Assembly (NCBI RefSeq): GCF_024609785.1
Contig: NZ_JANHJQ010000002.1
Coordinates: forward strand, 281,295 to 345,294
Source: Pseudalkalibacillus decolorationis
GTDB lineage: Bacteria > Bacillota > Bacilli > Bacillales > Fictibacillaceae
Direction: 5' to 3'
DNA: 64,000 nt
The position numbers were made by a program, and so were the translations under genes. The first letter of the stretch is position 1; the number at the start of each line of letters is the position of its first letter. Of the stretch, positions 16,860 to 25,448 are shown piece after piece. The notes under the pieces are model-generated. The model was not told the origin of the DNA, did not search any database, and saw only the letters and a list, made by a program, of their open reading frames with translations.

Positions 16860-17774
16860 TTATTTTTTTATAGCATGGATATAATGAATTGCTTCGAATG
16901 CAGACAAATAATCCGTCCGATTACTAAAGAAAAGGTCATTTATCGTAGCTGGTGATAAATGTTCATAAATTAGTAAGCCTGATTTTTCTAACATATTCTC
17001 GATTTCATAATAAGTGAAACACGATTTCATTGGTTCTCCACTTGCTGAAGCCATTTTCACCATATTTTCAACTCTATTAGACATTCCTTTTTCTTCAAAG
17101 AGTTTCTCGTCTGCATAATCCAAAACTATAGAACTTCCTGATGGGACTTTGGCAAATAAATTATTTATCAAGCTTGAATTTTCCTCTTTAGTTAAATAAT
17201 AAGAAACACCCAAAAGGCTAAAGAAAGTTTTTTTGTTATCAAACCCTTTATCTATTAGATTTGGATAAGAAAACTTTTTGGTGAAGTCCATCGAAATAAA
17301 ATGAAGATTACTCGGAATTTTAAAATTAGCATTATCCAACCTTTTCTTTTTAAATTCCTGTGTAGCTGGATAATCAATTTCAAATATTTCTAAGCTGTTT
17401 TTCAATTCTGGATGTCGGAAACAAAAGGTATCTAACCCAGCTCCAAGTATGACATACTGTTTTAATCCTAACATAACTTCATTAAGTAATACTTTTTCGC
17501 AATACGCAGCACGTCCTAAGGGCGTTGGAGAAAGCTGGACTTGTGTAATCCATTTTAAAACTTCATCTGGATCATCTTGAAACCTTTGAGCAATATCTTT
17601 GTTGAAAAAATGTATTCCTTGAACCATATTCTCTCTGATGTCTGAAAACTCTTTTTGGGAAATTAGATCTTTTGCAATAAAATCATCGTAAATTTTTGGT
17701 GTGTCATATTTACTGTGATAGGCTCGACCAAAAGCTGATATTAAGGAAGTTAAACTGGACTCATTTTGCTTCAT
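16860..17774 (-). CDS. leucine carboxyl methyltransferase-family SAM methyltransferase
   Basis: A 304-residue protein of the LCMT/TIGR00027 type: an N-terminal SLISAFGRAYHSKYD, the SAM motif YVILGAGLDTFCFRHPE (about residues 116-132), FEIDYPATQEFKKKRL and the later FFSLLGVSYYLTKEE. Bacterial members methylate small molecules, often natural products; the substrate here is unknown. The ATG at 17774 is chosen for its GGGAGGATAATTGT. The frame continues open upstream through the leader hairpin to 17855, so a longer protein cannot be fully excluded. A leader terminator sits in front (17792-17829). Confidence 0.8.
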   Translation of the reverse strand: MKQNESSLTSLISAFGRAYHSKYDTPKIYDDFIAKDLISQKEFSDIRENMVQGIHFFNKDIAQRFQDDPDEVLKWITQVQLSPTPLGRAAYCEKVLLNEVMLGLKQYVILGAGLDTFCFRHPELKNSLEIFEIDYPATQEFKKKRLDNANFKIPSNLHFISMDFTKKFSYPNLIDKGFDNKKTFFSLLGVSYYLTKEENSSLINNLFAKVPSGSSIVLDYADEKLFEEKGMSNRVENMVKMASASGEPMKSCFTYYEIENMLEKSGLLIYEHLSPATINDLFFSNRTDYLSAFEAIHYIHAIKK

Positions 17775-17791
17775 ACAATTATCCTCCCACA

Positions 17792-17829
17792 CAAAAAAAT
17801 AAGATTCCCCCGGCCAGGAGAATCTTATT
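17792..17829 (-). terminator. leader terminator (attenuator) of the methyltransferase gene
   Basis: On the minus strand AATAAGATTC and GAATCTTATT form a perfect 10-bp stem, followed by seven T residues, between the promoter and the Shine-Dalgarno. An intrinsic terminator in this place suggests control by attenuation. Confidence 0.65.
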
Positions 17830-17854
17830 ATACACATAAATATGTTAGCAATCA

Positions 17855-17882
17855 ATTATAGCACAAATAAATATTTTGTCAA
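17855..17882 (-). promoter_or_regulatory. consensus sigma-A promoter of the methyltransferase gene
   Basis: On the minus strand TTGACA (17882-17877) and TATAAT (17860-17855), both perfect, are spaced by 16 bases. The transcript starts near 17848, about 75 bases before the ATG. Confidence 0.75.
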
Positions 17883-18057
17883 TAAAAACACCTTTTTTAA
17901 AAGTGATATATTGCCCTTGTTGCAAAGTACGAAATTATGAGTTTGTCCTTTAACCACCTATTTGATTGAGTAATGAACTTTGACTTTAACAAACTCGGGA
18001 TGCGGTTTGAACTGACACCCTTTATCTTTCAAACTGAATAAATACAACTGTATTTTT

Positions 18058-18097
18058 TACACGTTAAGAAAGTATTTTTATACTTTCTTAACGTGTA
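18058..18097. repeat. palindromic repeat (family B), copy 3
   Basis: The same 40-base palindrome as 279-318 (arms TACACGTTAAGAAAGTAT), with a TTTT instead of AAAA centre, so it is in the opposite orientation. No GC-rich unit is attached. Confidence 0.85.
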
Positions 18098-18103
18098 AAA
18101 AAA

Positions 18104-18131
18104 CTGCCACAGTAAGATTATGCTGTGGCAG
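18104..18131 (-). terminator. terminator of yisL
   Basis: CTGCCACAG and CTGTGGCAG form a perfect 9-bp stem, followed on the minus strand by seven T residues. Confidence 0.8.
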
Positions 18132-18180
18132 TATCCCGGTTATAGGTAATGAGTGAATGAAACAGGGAGATTATATTTGT

Positions 18181-18528
18181 TTAGAATCCGACTGGTAAAT
18201 CAAACCCTAAATAAATTGTAATGATAAGAAGAACAATTGCACTAATTAAGATACCGCCCGTTCCTTTTCCTTTCTTTTTACGAACAAGTGTTACCTCCAT
18301 TAGACCAATCGTAATTATTCCAGCCACCATTTTAATACCGTATAATGCCGGATTCATACCGTTGTAAGTAATAAACAGCGCGATTCCCGTAATGAAAACG
18401 AGGACATAGAACAGACGAAGTACCATATGAACCCCTTTTGATGGTTTTCCAAATGCGATTAAGAATAATAGAATTGTTATTACCCACGAAGTTATATGAA
18501 TGTGAGTAGTGTTTGTTAATAAAACCAT
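18181..18528 (-). CDS. yisL: YisL-family (DUF1516) membrane protein
   Basis: A 115-residue protein with four hydrophobic segments. It matches B. subtilis YisL in layout: an N-terminal THIHITSWVI, then VLRLFYVLVFITGIALF, GIITIGLMEVTLVRKKKGKGTGG and a closing GFDLPVGF. Function unknown. Single gene with its own terminator. Confidence 0.88.
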   Translation of the reverse strand: MVLLTNTTHIHITSWVITILLFLIAFGKPSKGVHMVLRLFYVLVFITGIALFITYNGMNPALYGIKMVAGIITIGLMEVTLVRKKKGKGTGGILISAIVLLIITIYLGFDLPVGF

Positions 18529-18667
18529 TTAATCTTCTCCTTTATTCAAGATATTGTAATAAATGAACGATAATCAGTTTGTAGTATAACACATTTTCTC
18601 ACGTTTACCTTCCATAAAAATAAGTGTTTACATTTTATCCACATTATCACTCTCTTATACACTAAAT

Positions 18668-19342
18668 CTACTGAATTAAACCATCTTTCATTGTTACGAT
18701 TTGATCAGCATATGAAAGCATTTCTTCATCATGGGTTACCATCAGCGTTGTGATATCCATTGTTCTTGTTAGTTCTCTAATTAACGTCATCACATCCTTC
18801 GTTCTGCGTGAGTCTAAGCTTGCAGTTGGCTCATCTGCAAACAATATTTTCGGTTTGTGTATTAACGCTCTAGCAATAGCTACTCTTTGCTTTTCTCCTC
18901 CTGATAAAGAAGGTGGATAAGCCTCTTTTCGGTGATACATATCTACTATTTTGAGCAATTTTTCTACTTCTTCTTTTTGTTCATGTTTTTTAAGTTTTGT
19001 TTCAGAAACGTTAAGCATTACCATGAGCTGGTCTTGAACAGTAAGAAAGGGAACAAGATGAGAGGATTGAAAAATGAAACCAAACTGCCTTGCTCTAATT
19101 TTTCTAATTTGTTCTTGATTCATTTCATTTAGATTTTTACCTTCGAAAACAAGTCGACCCTCCGATGCACGTTGAAGTCCCGCTGATATCGTAAGAATCG
19201 TACTTTTGCCAGACCCTGATGCACCTACTAATGCTGTTATTTCTCCTTCCTTCAGTGTCAGATTAATACCTTTTAGAACTTGCTCATCCACTTCCCCGTT
19301 CTTAAATGTCTTTTTAACCTCAACAATTTGAAATAATGACAT
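18668..19342 (-). CDS. hrtA: haem exporter ATP-binding subunit HrtA-like
   Basis: A 224-residue MacB-type ABC ATPase: Walker A GASGSGKST (about residues 41-49), Q-loop FIFQSSHLVPFLT, signature LSGGEKQRVAIARAL, Walker B ILFADEPTASLD and TLMVTHDEE. It begins one base after the permease gene, with AAGGAGTGG before the ATG at 19342. HrtAB pumps excess haem out of the membrane and is induced by HssRS. The identification rests on the HrtB-like partner, the adjacent HssRS genes and the HssR box. Confidence 0.85.
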   Translation of the reverse strand: MSLFQIVEVKKTFKNGEVDEQVLKGINLTLKEGEITALVGASGSGKSTILTISAGLQRASEGRLVFEGKNLNEMNQEQIRKIRARQFGFIFQSSHLVPFLTVQDQLMVMLNVSETKLKKHEQKEEVEKLLKIVDMYHRKEAYPPSLSGGEKQRVAIARALIHKPKILFADEPTASLDSRRTKDVMTLIRELTRTMDITTLMVTHDEEMLSYADQIVTMKDGLIQ

Positions 19343-19343
19343 A

Positions 19344-20378
19344 CTAAACCACTCCTTGCTGAATCGCTTGTAATGGTTCAACCTTCTTAATTTGAATACC
19401 TGAAAGTGTAGCTCCAACAAATCCTATCGTTATAAAAATGAATGTCAATTGAATACTTGCCTCAGTAGTTAAATCAAAAGGTAATCCTTTAGGAGCTATA
19501 ACTGCAAAGCCTTGACTTAATGCAGCAGATATTCCAAGAGCGATTAAGGTAATGAAAATCATTTGGTACCACATCATCACAAATAAGGAAATGGTTTTAA
19601 ATCCGATGGCTTTTAATATTCCATACAATCCAATTTTTTGAACATTCATCATGTAGAAGAATATTGCAAATAACATCCCGCTAATGACAACCAAAAACCA
19701 TGTAATCATATTTAATGATAGTTGTTCCGCGCTGTAACTTGGTATTGTATTCAGAAACTTTTTATTAGAAAAAGACTGTAGCCCTGAAAATGATTGAGCC
19801 TTATCTTCACCGGGGATAAAAAGTAATTGCATCTCACTCACTCTGTAAATCTCTTTGTAATTTTCCGTATTGATATAAGCAACTGGTGCGTGACTAAATG
19901 TCTTTTTGTCTACAAAACCTTTTACTATAAATGCACCACTAAATTGATTGTTCGTTAACTTATCTCCAACCTTTATACCTTCTTCTTTTAATGAGCTGTC
20001 TACGATCACCTCTCCTTTACCAACGTTTTCAAACAAATTTGACCCAGTAGATGTTACAAAGGCAACACTATGTTGTGTATCACTGTTATCGGTTACAAAG
20101 CCCATTTGTATTGAAAAAGCTGTTGCTTCTTTATTATCACCTAAAATTTTCGATTGAAGGTTTTCATCAATTTTAGATGCATTATACGTTTCTTCTGCGT
20201 CTGAATTCATATAAATATGACCATCTGGCAGATCTTTAATTAGTGCTGCATTATCTTGAGATAAGCCATTCGATAGCCCTGAAATAATAAATGTTAAAAA
20301 ACTAACTAAAAATATGATCGATCCTAAAATCATAAAACGCACTTTATTTTTTTTGATTTCCTTCCAAGCGATATTCAT
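19344..20378 (-). CDS. hrtB: haem exporter permease HrtB-like
   Basis: A 344-residue FtsX/MacB-type permease with one N-terminal membrane segment (about residues 14-36), a large external domain and three C-terminal segments. MNIAWKEIKKNKVRF, ISGLSNGLSQDNAALI, YSAEQLSLNMI and MNVQKIGLYGILKAIGFKT parallel S. aureus HrtB, and the length is the same. It is the first gene of hrtBA, with GGAGGCAATAAG before the ATG. An HssR-type direct repeat lies about 45 bases upstream. Confidence 0.87.
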   Translation of the reverse strand: MNIAWKEIKKNKVRFMILGSIIFLVSFLTFIISGLSNGLSQDNAALIKDLPDGHIYMNSDAEETYNASKIDENLQSKILGDNKEATAFSIQMGFVTDNSDTQHSVAFVTSTGSNLFENVGKGEVIVDSSLKEEGIKVGDKLTNNQFSGAFIVKGFVDKKTFSHAPVAYINTENYKEIYRVSEMQLLFIPGEDKAQSFSGLQSFSNKKFLNTIPSYSAEQLSLNMITWFLVVISGMLFAIFFYMMNVQKIGLYGILKAIGFKTISLFVMMWYQMIFITLIALGISAALSQGFAVIAPKGLPFDLTTEASIQLTFIFITIGFVGATLSGIQIKKVEPLQAIQQGVV

Positions 20379-20422
20379 CTTATTGCCTCCAATTCTTCTT
20401 AATAATTAGAGTCTACAATTGA

Positions 20423-20442
20423 AATATGAACCGAACATGAAC
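20423..20442 (-). promoter_or_regulatory. HssR box of hrtBA
   Basis: On the minus strand it reads GTTCATGTT-CG-GTTCATATT. The S. aureus HssR site is the direct repeat GTTCATATT-N2-GTTCATATT, so 17 of 18 repeat positions match. It lies 45 bases before the hrtB ATG, where a response regulator would contact the -35 region. Confidence 0.85.
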
Positions 20443-20593
20443 GAAGGATTACAAATTATTTAAAGGGGAGTATAACAGTAGCGGATAAACAACGGTAAGT
20501 CTATTAGAAGGTCCGGTTCAATTGGGAACAGGACCTTCTAATGAACTTAATGACATTTTTCATAAGTACTCTTTATACTTAGCTAAGAGAGTC

Positions 20594-20613
20594 GTTCATA
20601 TTTTGTTGAAGCT
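20594..20613 (+). promoter_or_regulatory. possible degenerate HssR box before the YitT gene
   Basis: GTTCATATT-TT-GTTGAAGCT: a perfect first half and 5 of 9 matches in the second, in the + orientation. A -10-like TATAGT lies 8 bases beyond. The position and spacing are right, but the second half is weak. Confidence 0.35.
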
Positions 20614-20660
20614 TATGTTAGTATAGTAAAGTCTCAATAAAGAAAGGATAGGGATTACAA

Positions 20661-21530
20661 ATGACGCGATCTTCACACCATACAAAGTTATTTATTGAAT
20701 ACTTTTCAATTATTATCGGTTCTGCACTAATTGGTTTATCATTTAATATCTTTCTATTGCCAGCTAAGCTTGCTGCAGGCGGCGTTTCAGGTATAAGTAC
20801 CATCTTATATGAGTTATATCAGTTCAATCCCGCATATACACAATGGGTTATAAACATACCACTATTTATTGTTGGGGTTGTTCTCCTCGGCAAAGATTTC
20901 AGTTTAAAGACTTTAGTAGGAACCTTTTTTGTACCATTCACGATCTGGCTCAGTGCTGATATTCCTTCCAAAATTGATAACCCTTTACTAGCTGCTATTT
21001 ATGGAGGGATACTATTAGGGGTAGGACTTGGGATTGTTTATCGAGGAAAGGGCTCGACTGGTGGGACAGCCATGATTGGACAGCTTTTAAAAAAGTACAC
21101 AGGCTTATCCAGCGGATTTTCCCAGTTAATCGTAGATGGACTTGTTGTTGTCAGCTCCGCAATCGTCTTTAACCTAGAGCTTGCTTTATATGCGATGATG
21201 TCGATTTATGTTACAAGTAAAGTGATTGATTTTGTCCAGTTACAAACCTCGCCATCGAAACTTGTCCTCATTATTACTGAAAAGGAAGATCTCATTCAGA
21301 CGATAATTAAAGATGAAATTGATCGAGGACTTACAAAAATACGCTCAATCGGTGGCTATGCTAACAAGGAAAAAACAATGATACTTTGTGTTGTTGAACA
21401 ACAGGAAGCCATTTATTTGAAAAAGGTTCTGAAGGAGCAAGAACCTGATTCCTTTGTTGTATTTCTCAATGCTTCTGAAATCCTTGGACGAGGGTTTTCT
21501 TTATCAAAGTTTTATGAACCAGTAAAATAG
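20661..21530 (+). CDS. YitT-family membrane protein
   Basis: A 289-residue protein with five to six hydrophobic segments in the DUF161 (YitT_membrane) region, including ALIGLSFNIFLLPAKLAAGGVSGIS and GKGSTGGTAMIGQLL. A C-terminal soluble DUF2179 domain starts at about residue 205 (KLVLIITEKEDLIQTIIKDEIDRG). Family members are of uncertain transport function. It lies between hrtBA and hssRS on the opposite strand, which is unusual. Terminator at 21585-21609. Confidence 0.88.
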   Translation: MTRSSHHTKLFIEYFSIIIGSALIGLSFNIFLLPAKLAAGGVSGISTILYELYQFNPAYTQWVINIPLFIVGVVLLGKDFSLKTLVGTFFVPFTIWLSADIPSKIDNPLLAAIYGGILLGVGLGIVYRGKGSTGGTAMIGQLLKKYTGLSSGFSQLIVDGLVVVSSAIVFNLELALYAMMSIYVTSKVIDFVQLQTSPSKLVLIITEKEDLIQTIIKDEIDRGLTKIRSIGGYANKEKTMILCVVEQQEAIYLKKVLKEQEPDSFVVFLNASEILGRGFSLSKFYEPVK

Positions 21531-21584
21531 TAGCCGGGTTAAAACATTATTGGATACTATATGAAGCCCGTAATAAGATTAGGG

Positions 21585-21609
21585 AGGGATGTTTAATAAA
21601 AACATCCCT
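21585..21609 (+). terminator. terminator between the YitT gene and hssS
   Basis: AGGGATGTTT and AAACATCCCT form a perfect 10-bp stem, followed by a T-rich tail. Confidence 0.75.
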
Positions 21610-21644
21610 ATTTATTTTATTATTAAAGTGATTTGATCGGGACG

Positions 21645-23024
21645 TTACATTCTAGGAAGATGAATATGGAAAGTGGTTCCAACACCTAATTGACTTTCAA
21701 CATGAATCTGCCCATCGTGCATCTCTACAATTTTTTTAGTAATTGCCAGTCCTAATCCGCTACTTCCTTCTTTTCGATTTCTGGATTTGTCTGCTTTATA
21801 GAAGCGGGTAAAAATATTGGGAAGGTCTTGTTGCGAAATGCCCATTCCATTATCCTTAAACGTAACCCGGAACTCTTTCTCATCTTTACGGAGATGAATT
21901 GAAATGGACCCACCATTATCCGTGAATTTAATGCTATTTGTCAGAAGGTTTGTCCATACTTGGTGGAGTAACTTCTGATCCGCATAAATGAAGGTAGAAG
22001 GCAGATCCATCTCAATTGCGAGATCTTTGTCTCTCCAACTCCATTCCGTCATAACGAACACTTGTTTAATTTGTTCAGCCACATCGAATGAGCTTTTCTC
22101 CAGTATATCCTCCTCTTTATCAAGTGAAGCAAGCGTTAACAGTTGTTTGCTTAACAGTGACATCCGTCTGCTTTCATACTCAATAATGGATAAATAATGA
22201 TCCCGTTGCTCCGGAGATAATTTTTCTGTTTGCAACGTCTGGGAAAATCCTTGGATCGACGCCAGAGGAGATTGTATTTCATGAGAAACGTTTGAAACGA
22301 ATTCTTGACGCATTTCTTCAAGCTGCGCTATATTTTTCGCCATTTGTGAAAAATGGCTAGCAAGCTTTCCAATCTCATCGCGGCGTTTCACATTCAGATG
22401 AATTAAATACTTCCCTTCTGCAATTTTTTTAGTCGCTTCCGTAAGCTTTACAATTGGTTTTACAATGTAACGAGTGCTGATTAGCACAAGCAAAATGCTT
22501 AATAAAATCGTTAGTAAAAGAAGGATTGAGAAAAAGATTCGCATTTCACTAAATTGGAGTTCAATATTTGGCCGTACAAATAATGCATAAGACTCCCCGC
22601 CAACGTTTATTGGCATCCCAATTGTATTTATGAGCTGATTATCGAAAAAGCCGGTAATAAAGACTTTTGACGGAAATTCAGCAATCCCGTGGTAGGTTTG
22701 TCCACCTAGAACATCCTGTACAACTTTTGGGTGGATCTCTTTATTTCCAAATTCCCCACCATAAAAAGCGTCCCTTCCTTGATTATCAACAAGATAAATC
22801 TGATAACCGAGTTCAGCGGTATTTTCTAAATAACCTTTTAAATTAATTTCAGGATTATTTTCGTAAAAGGTCACTATATCTTCAGTCATCTCAGTTATTT
22901 TCTTGTCATTATATGGTTTTAAACTGTATTGATAATAGGCATTCGAAAGGATAAAGGCAATGATGCTGCTTACGAACATTACTAGAATCGTCGTCATAAC
23001 GATACGTAAATAAAGAGTTTTCAC
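21645..23024 (-). CDS. hssS: haem-sensing histidine kinase HssS-like
   Basis: A 459-residue membrane kinase. Two membrane segments (about residues 8-28 and 164-184) flank an external sensor region containing YHGIAEFPSKVFITGFFDN, which is close to S. aureus HssS. A HAMP domain follows, then the phosphoacceptor HEIQSP (His248), the N box NLLTNSIKF and G boxes DNGMGI and GSSGLGLAI. It phosphorylates HssR when haem is in excess. It overlaps hssR by 4 bp. Confidence 0.88.
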   Translation of the reverse strand: MKTLYLRIVMTTILVMFVSSIIAFILSNAYYQYSLKPYNDKKITEMTEDIVTFYENNPEINLKGYLENTAELGYQIYLVDNQGRDAFYGGEFGNKEIHPKVVQDVLGGQTYHGIAEFPSKVFITGFFDNQLINTIGMPINVGGESYALFVRPNIELQFSEMRIFFSILLLLTILLSILLVLISTRYIVKPIVKLTEATKKIAEGKYLIHLNVKRRDEIGKLASHFSQMAKNIAQLEEMRQEFVSNVSHEIQSPLASIQGFSQTLQTEKLSPEQRDHYLSIIEYESRRMSLLSKQLLTLASLDKEEDILEKSSFDVAEQIKQVFVMTEWSWRDKDLAIEMDLPSTFIYADQKLLHQVWTNLLTNSIKFTDNGGSISIHLRKDEKEFRVTFKDNGMGISQQDLPNIFTRFYKADKSRNRKEGSSGLGLAITKKIVEMHDGQIHVESQLGVGTTFHIHLPRM

Positions 23025-23698
23025 CGCTCTGCAGCCTCCAATTTATAACCAATTCCTCGAACCGTTTTGATCGAAAAATCATCGGTACGTTTAGAAAAGC
23101 GTTCACGCAATCTTTTAATATGTACATCTACCGTACGATCATCACCATGATAATCAGATCCCCAGATGAGTACGATAAGCTCTTCACGAGTGAAAATCCG
23201 ATCTGGATAACTCGCGAGTTGAGACAATAATTCAAACTCTTTCATTGGAAGCAACAGAAGGCTTCCATTACAATGAACTTCATAGCTTTTTCGATCAATA
23301 ACCGTTTCATTTATCTTTATTGTGTCCGCATTTACCATTTGGAATCTACGAAGTAATGCTTTAATTCGAAACAATAGTTCTTTTGGTTCGAATGGTTTGG
23401 TTACATAATCATCGGTTCCAAGCGAGAACCCTTTTTCCTTATCCTTAAGCTGGTCCTTGGCTGTTAATAGGATGATCGGAAAATCATAATACTTTCTAAT
23501 CTCTTCACATAGCTGATAGCCGTCTTTATTAGGCATCATAATATCTACAACTGCTAAATGAATCTGGTGTTTTGCAAGGCAAGATGAAGCCTCCACCCCA
23601 TCAGTTGCCTCAAATATAATATAGCCCTCTTCTTGAAGGTAATGCCTTAAAAGTTCACGTATATGAGCATCATCATCAGCAATTAAGATATGAATCAT
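23021..23698 (-). CDS. hssR: haem response regulator HssR-like
   Basis: A 225-residue OmpR-family regulator: acidic pocket DDD at 8-10, phosphoacceptor Asp52 in AVVDIMMPNKDG, and a conserved Lys in TDDYVTKPF. The C-terminal winged helix carries RTVDVHIKRLRERF and TVRGIGYKLE. Identification as HssR rests on the HssS-like partner and the HssR box before hrtB. Activates hrtBA and possibly the YitT gene. Confidence 0.88.
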   Translation of the reverse strand: MIHILIADDDAHIRELLRHYLQEEGYIIFEATDGVEASSCLAKHQIHLAVVDIMMPNKDGYQLCEEIRKYYDFPIILLTAKDQLKDKEKGFSLGTDDYVTKPFEPKELLFRIKALLRRFQMVNADTIKINETVIDRKSYEVHCNGSLLLLPMKEFELLSQLASYPDRIFTREELIVLIWGSDYHGDDRTVDVHIKRLRERFSKRTDDFSIKTVRGIGYKLEAAER

Positions 23699-23740
23699 CG
23701 AAAACGACCTTTCTTATTATTTCTACATGAAAATCAGTCA

Positions 23741-24377
23741 TTAGAAATCAAAGTTATCCGGATCAGGTCCAAATCGTTCGTCCTGATTCAAAGCATTAAT
23801 TATCGACATTTCTTCTTCTGATAACTCAAAGTCAAAAAGGTTAGCGTTTTCTTTAATACGTGCCTCGTTTACTGACTTTGGAATGGTCACCACTCCGTTT
23901 TGAAGGTCCCAACGTAAAATGACTTGGGCCGGTGATTTGCCGTACTTATTTCCAATCTTTTTTAGAATCGTATGGTCAAGGAGCTTGCCGTGCATTAATG
24001 GTGACCATGCTTCTAATTGGATGTGTTCCTCCTTACAGAATGCGAGGAGTTCTTTCTGAGTCAGGCTCGGATGAAATTCAACTTGATTGACCATAGGCTT
24101 AATTTGAGCGTTATTCATTAAATCCTTCAGGTGATGAATTTGAAAATTACTAACACCAATTGCTTTAACCTTACCTTCCTTATACAATTTTTCCATTGCT
24201 ACCCTCTTCATTTTTGTAGATTGCTGCTGTGTCAATGCTTTTATAACCTGCCTCAAGTGCCCACTTAACTGATTGAATAACTTCTGTTCCTTCATCTACC
24301 TTAAAAACACCGAAGCCTAACCATGGCATTTTTACACCGTTATGTAATGTTGTTGTATCTTGAATTGTATGAATCAT
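23741..24377 (-). pseudogene. aldo/keto reductase with internal deletion (YvgN/YtbE type)
   Basis: The N-terminal part (from ATG 24377, GGAAGGAGTGG upstream) reads [19 protein letters not shown] and runs to [13 protein letters not shown]. The C-terminal part starts at [23 protein letters not shown] in another frame and ends normally at DPDNFDF. About 65-70 residues that lie between these points in the family are missing, including the catalytic Lys (TTKVW) and His (IHWP), while Asp and Tyr remain. Deletion plus frame change make the gene inactive. Confidence 0.85.
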
Positions 24378-24475
24378 CTTTACCACTCCTTCCAAGTTAT
24401 GTCCATTATAAAAGGTATTCTCGTAAATTAAAAAGAATACAATTTCACTCAATGCTAGTCTATCACCTCAATTGG

Positions 24476-25342
24476 TTAGAGATCATTGACGGATGACCAG
24501 AGTTGTATAAGTTGATCTGTCAGGAGGTCGAGAATATCTTTGTCCTTAACGTACCCAAGATGAGAGGCCGGATTCCAGCTCGTTAACACGTTGCCAACAT
24601 TCATTTCTATATCTTCTTTAACAGCCGATTCATATGCATCACTTAACGTTCGCATTGGGAAAGCTAAAATATCATCACGATCATAAATATTAATCCAAGA
24701 GCCCTTACCATTCGGATAAACATTTGAAAACTCTGGTGCCGGGACCTGAATGGGACGGTCGAAGGAAGCATAGCGCAAACTCCATAGCGCCAATGGAGAG
24801 CCTAATGATATAAACTGAGCAAGGGTATCACCACGTTCAAGTGGTGTAGCATTCTCTAGCATCTCAGTTAAGTACCTCATCTGGTTAGGGCGTTCTTGTA
24901 AATCATAGAAAAAGTTGCTTGTAATAACAGAGCCAAGACTATGTCCAATTACAGCTAAAGGTGCCTTTTCACCAGCTTTTTGGCTAAGTTCTTTCAATGT
25001 CTTATTATAAATTTCATGGACTCGTTCGTAATTTTGATAACCCTTTTTCGTTGGCTGATAAGCAACGGCATCACCAAGAAATTCAATAAAAAACTTTCTT
25101 AATCGTTTAAAGTCAAGGTTTCCCCCTTTTTGCATGTTCTCCCAGAGTTCGCTTTCTCGAGCATTGAACACTTTTCCCCAATAAACGGGTTGGAAAATAA
25201 ACTCTTCGCCTGTATATTGGTAATCCTCTTTTTCCAATCGTTTTTTTAAGGATTTCTGCAGGTTTTCAATTAAAATTTCTGCGAAGTCGTCCCTTTGGAT
25301 ACCAGCACCATGTATAACGGCAACTGCGATTGATTTTGACAT
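24476..25342 (-). CDS. alpha/beta-hydrolase with lipase-type GHSLGS motif
   Basis: A 288-residue cytosolic protein with the oxyanion region VAVIHGAG (residues 6-13) and the nucleophile elbow VIGHSLGSV (about residues 131-139). Candidate Asp and His residues lie in DRDDILAFP and NPASHLGY near the end. No signal peptide. Lipase or esterase function is likely, with unknown substrate. Single gene with GGGAGGG upstream. Confidence 0.75.
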   Translation of the reverse strand: MSKSIAVAVIHGAGIQRDDFAEILIENLQKSLKKRLEKEDYQYTGEEFIFQPVYWGKVFNARESELWENMQKGGNLDFKRLRKFFIEFLGDAVAYQPTKKGYQNYERVHEIYNKTLKELSQKAGEKAPLAVIGHSLGSVITSNFFYDLQERPNQMRYLTEMLENATPLERGDTLAQFISLGSPLALWSLRYASFDRPIQVPAPEFSNVYPNGKGSWINIYDRDDILAFPMRTLSDAYESAVKEDIEMNVGNVLTSWNPASHLGYVKDKDILDLLTDQLIQLWSSVNDL

Positions 25343-25448
25343 TTTTCCCTCCCTGATTCGGTTCCCAATCCATATGCAGGAACATATAAACTTATAATAT
25401 AAAAGGCCAGCAACACGGGCTAGCCTATAGGGTTTCCTCTGTATACTA

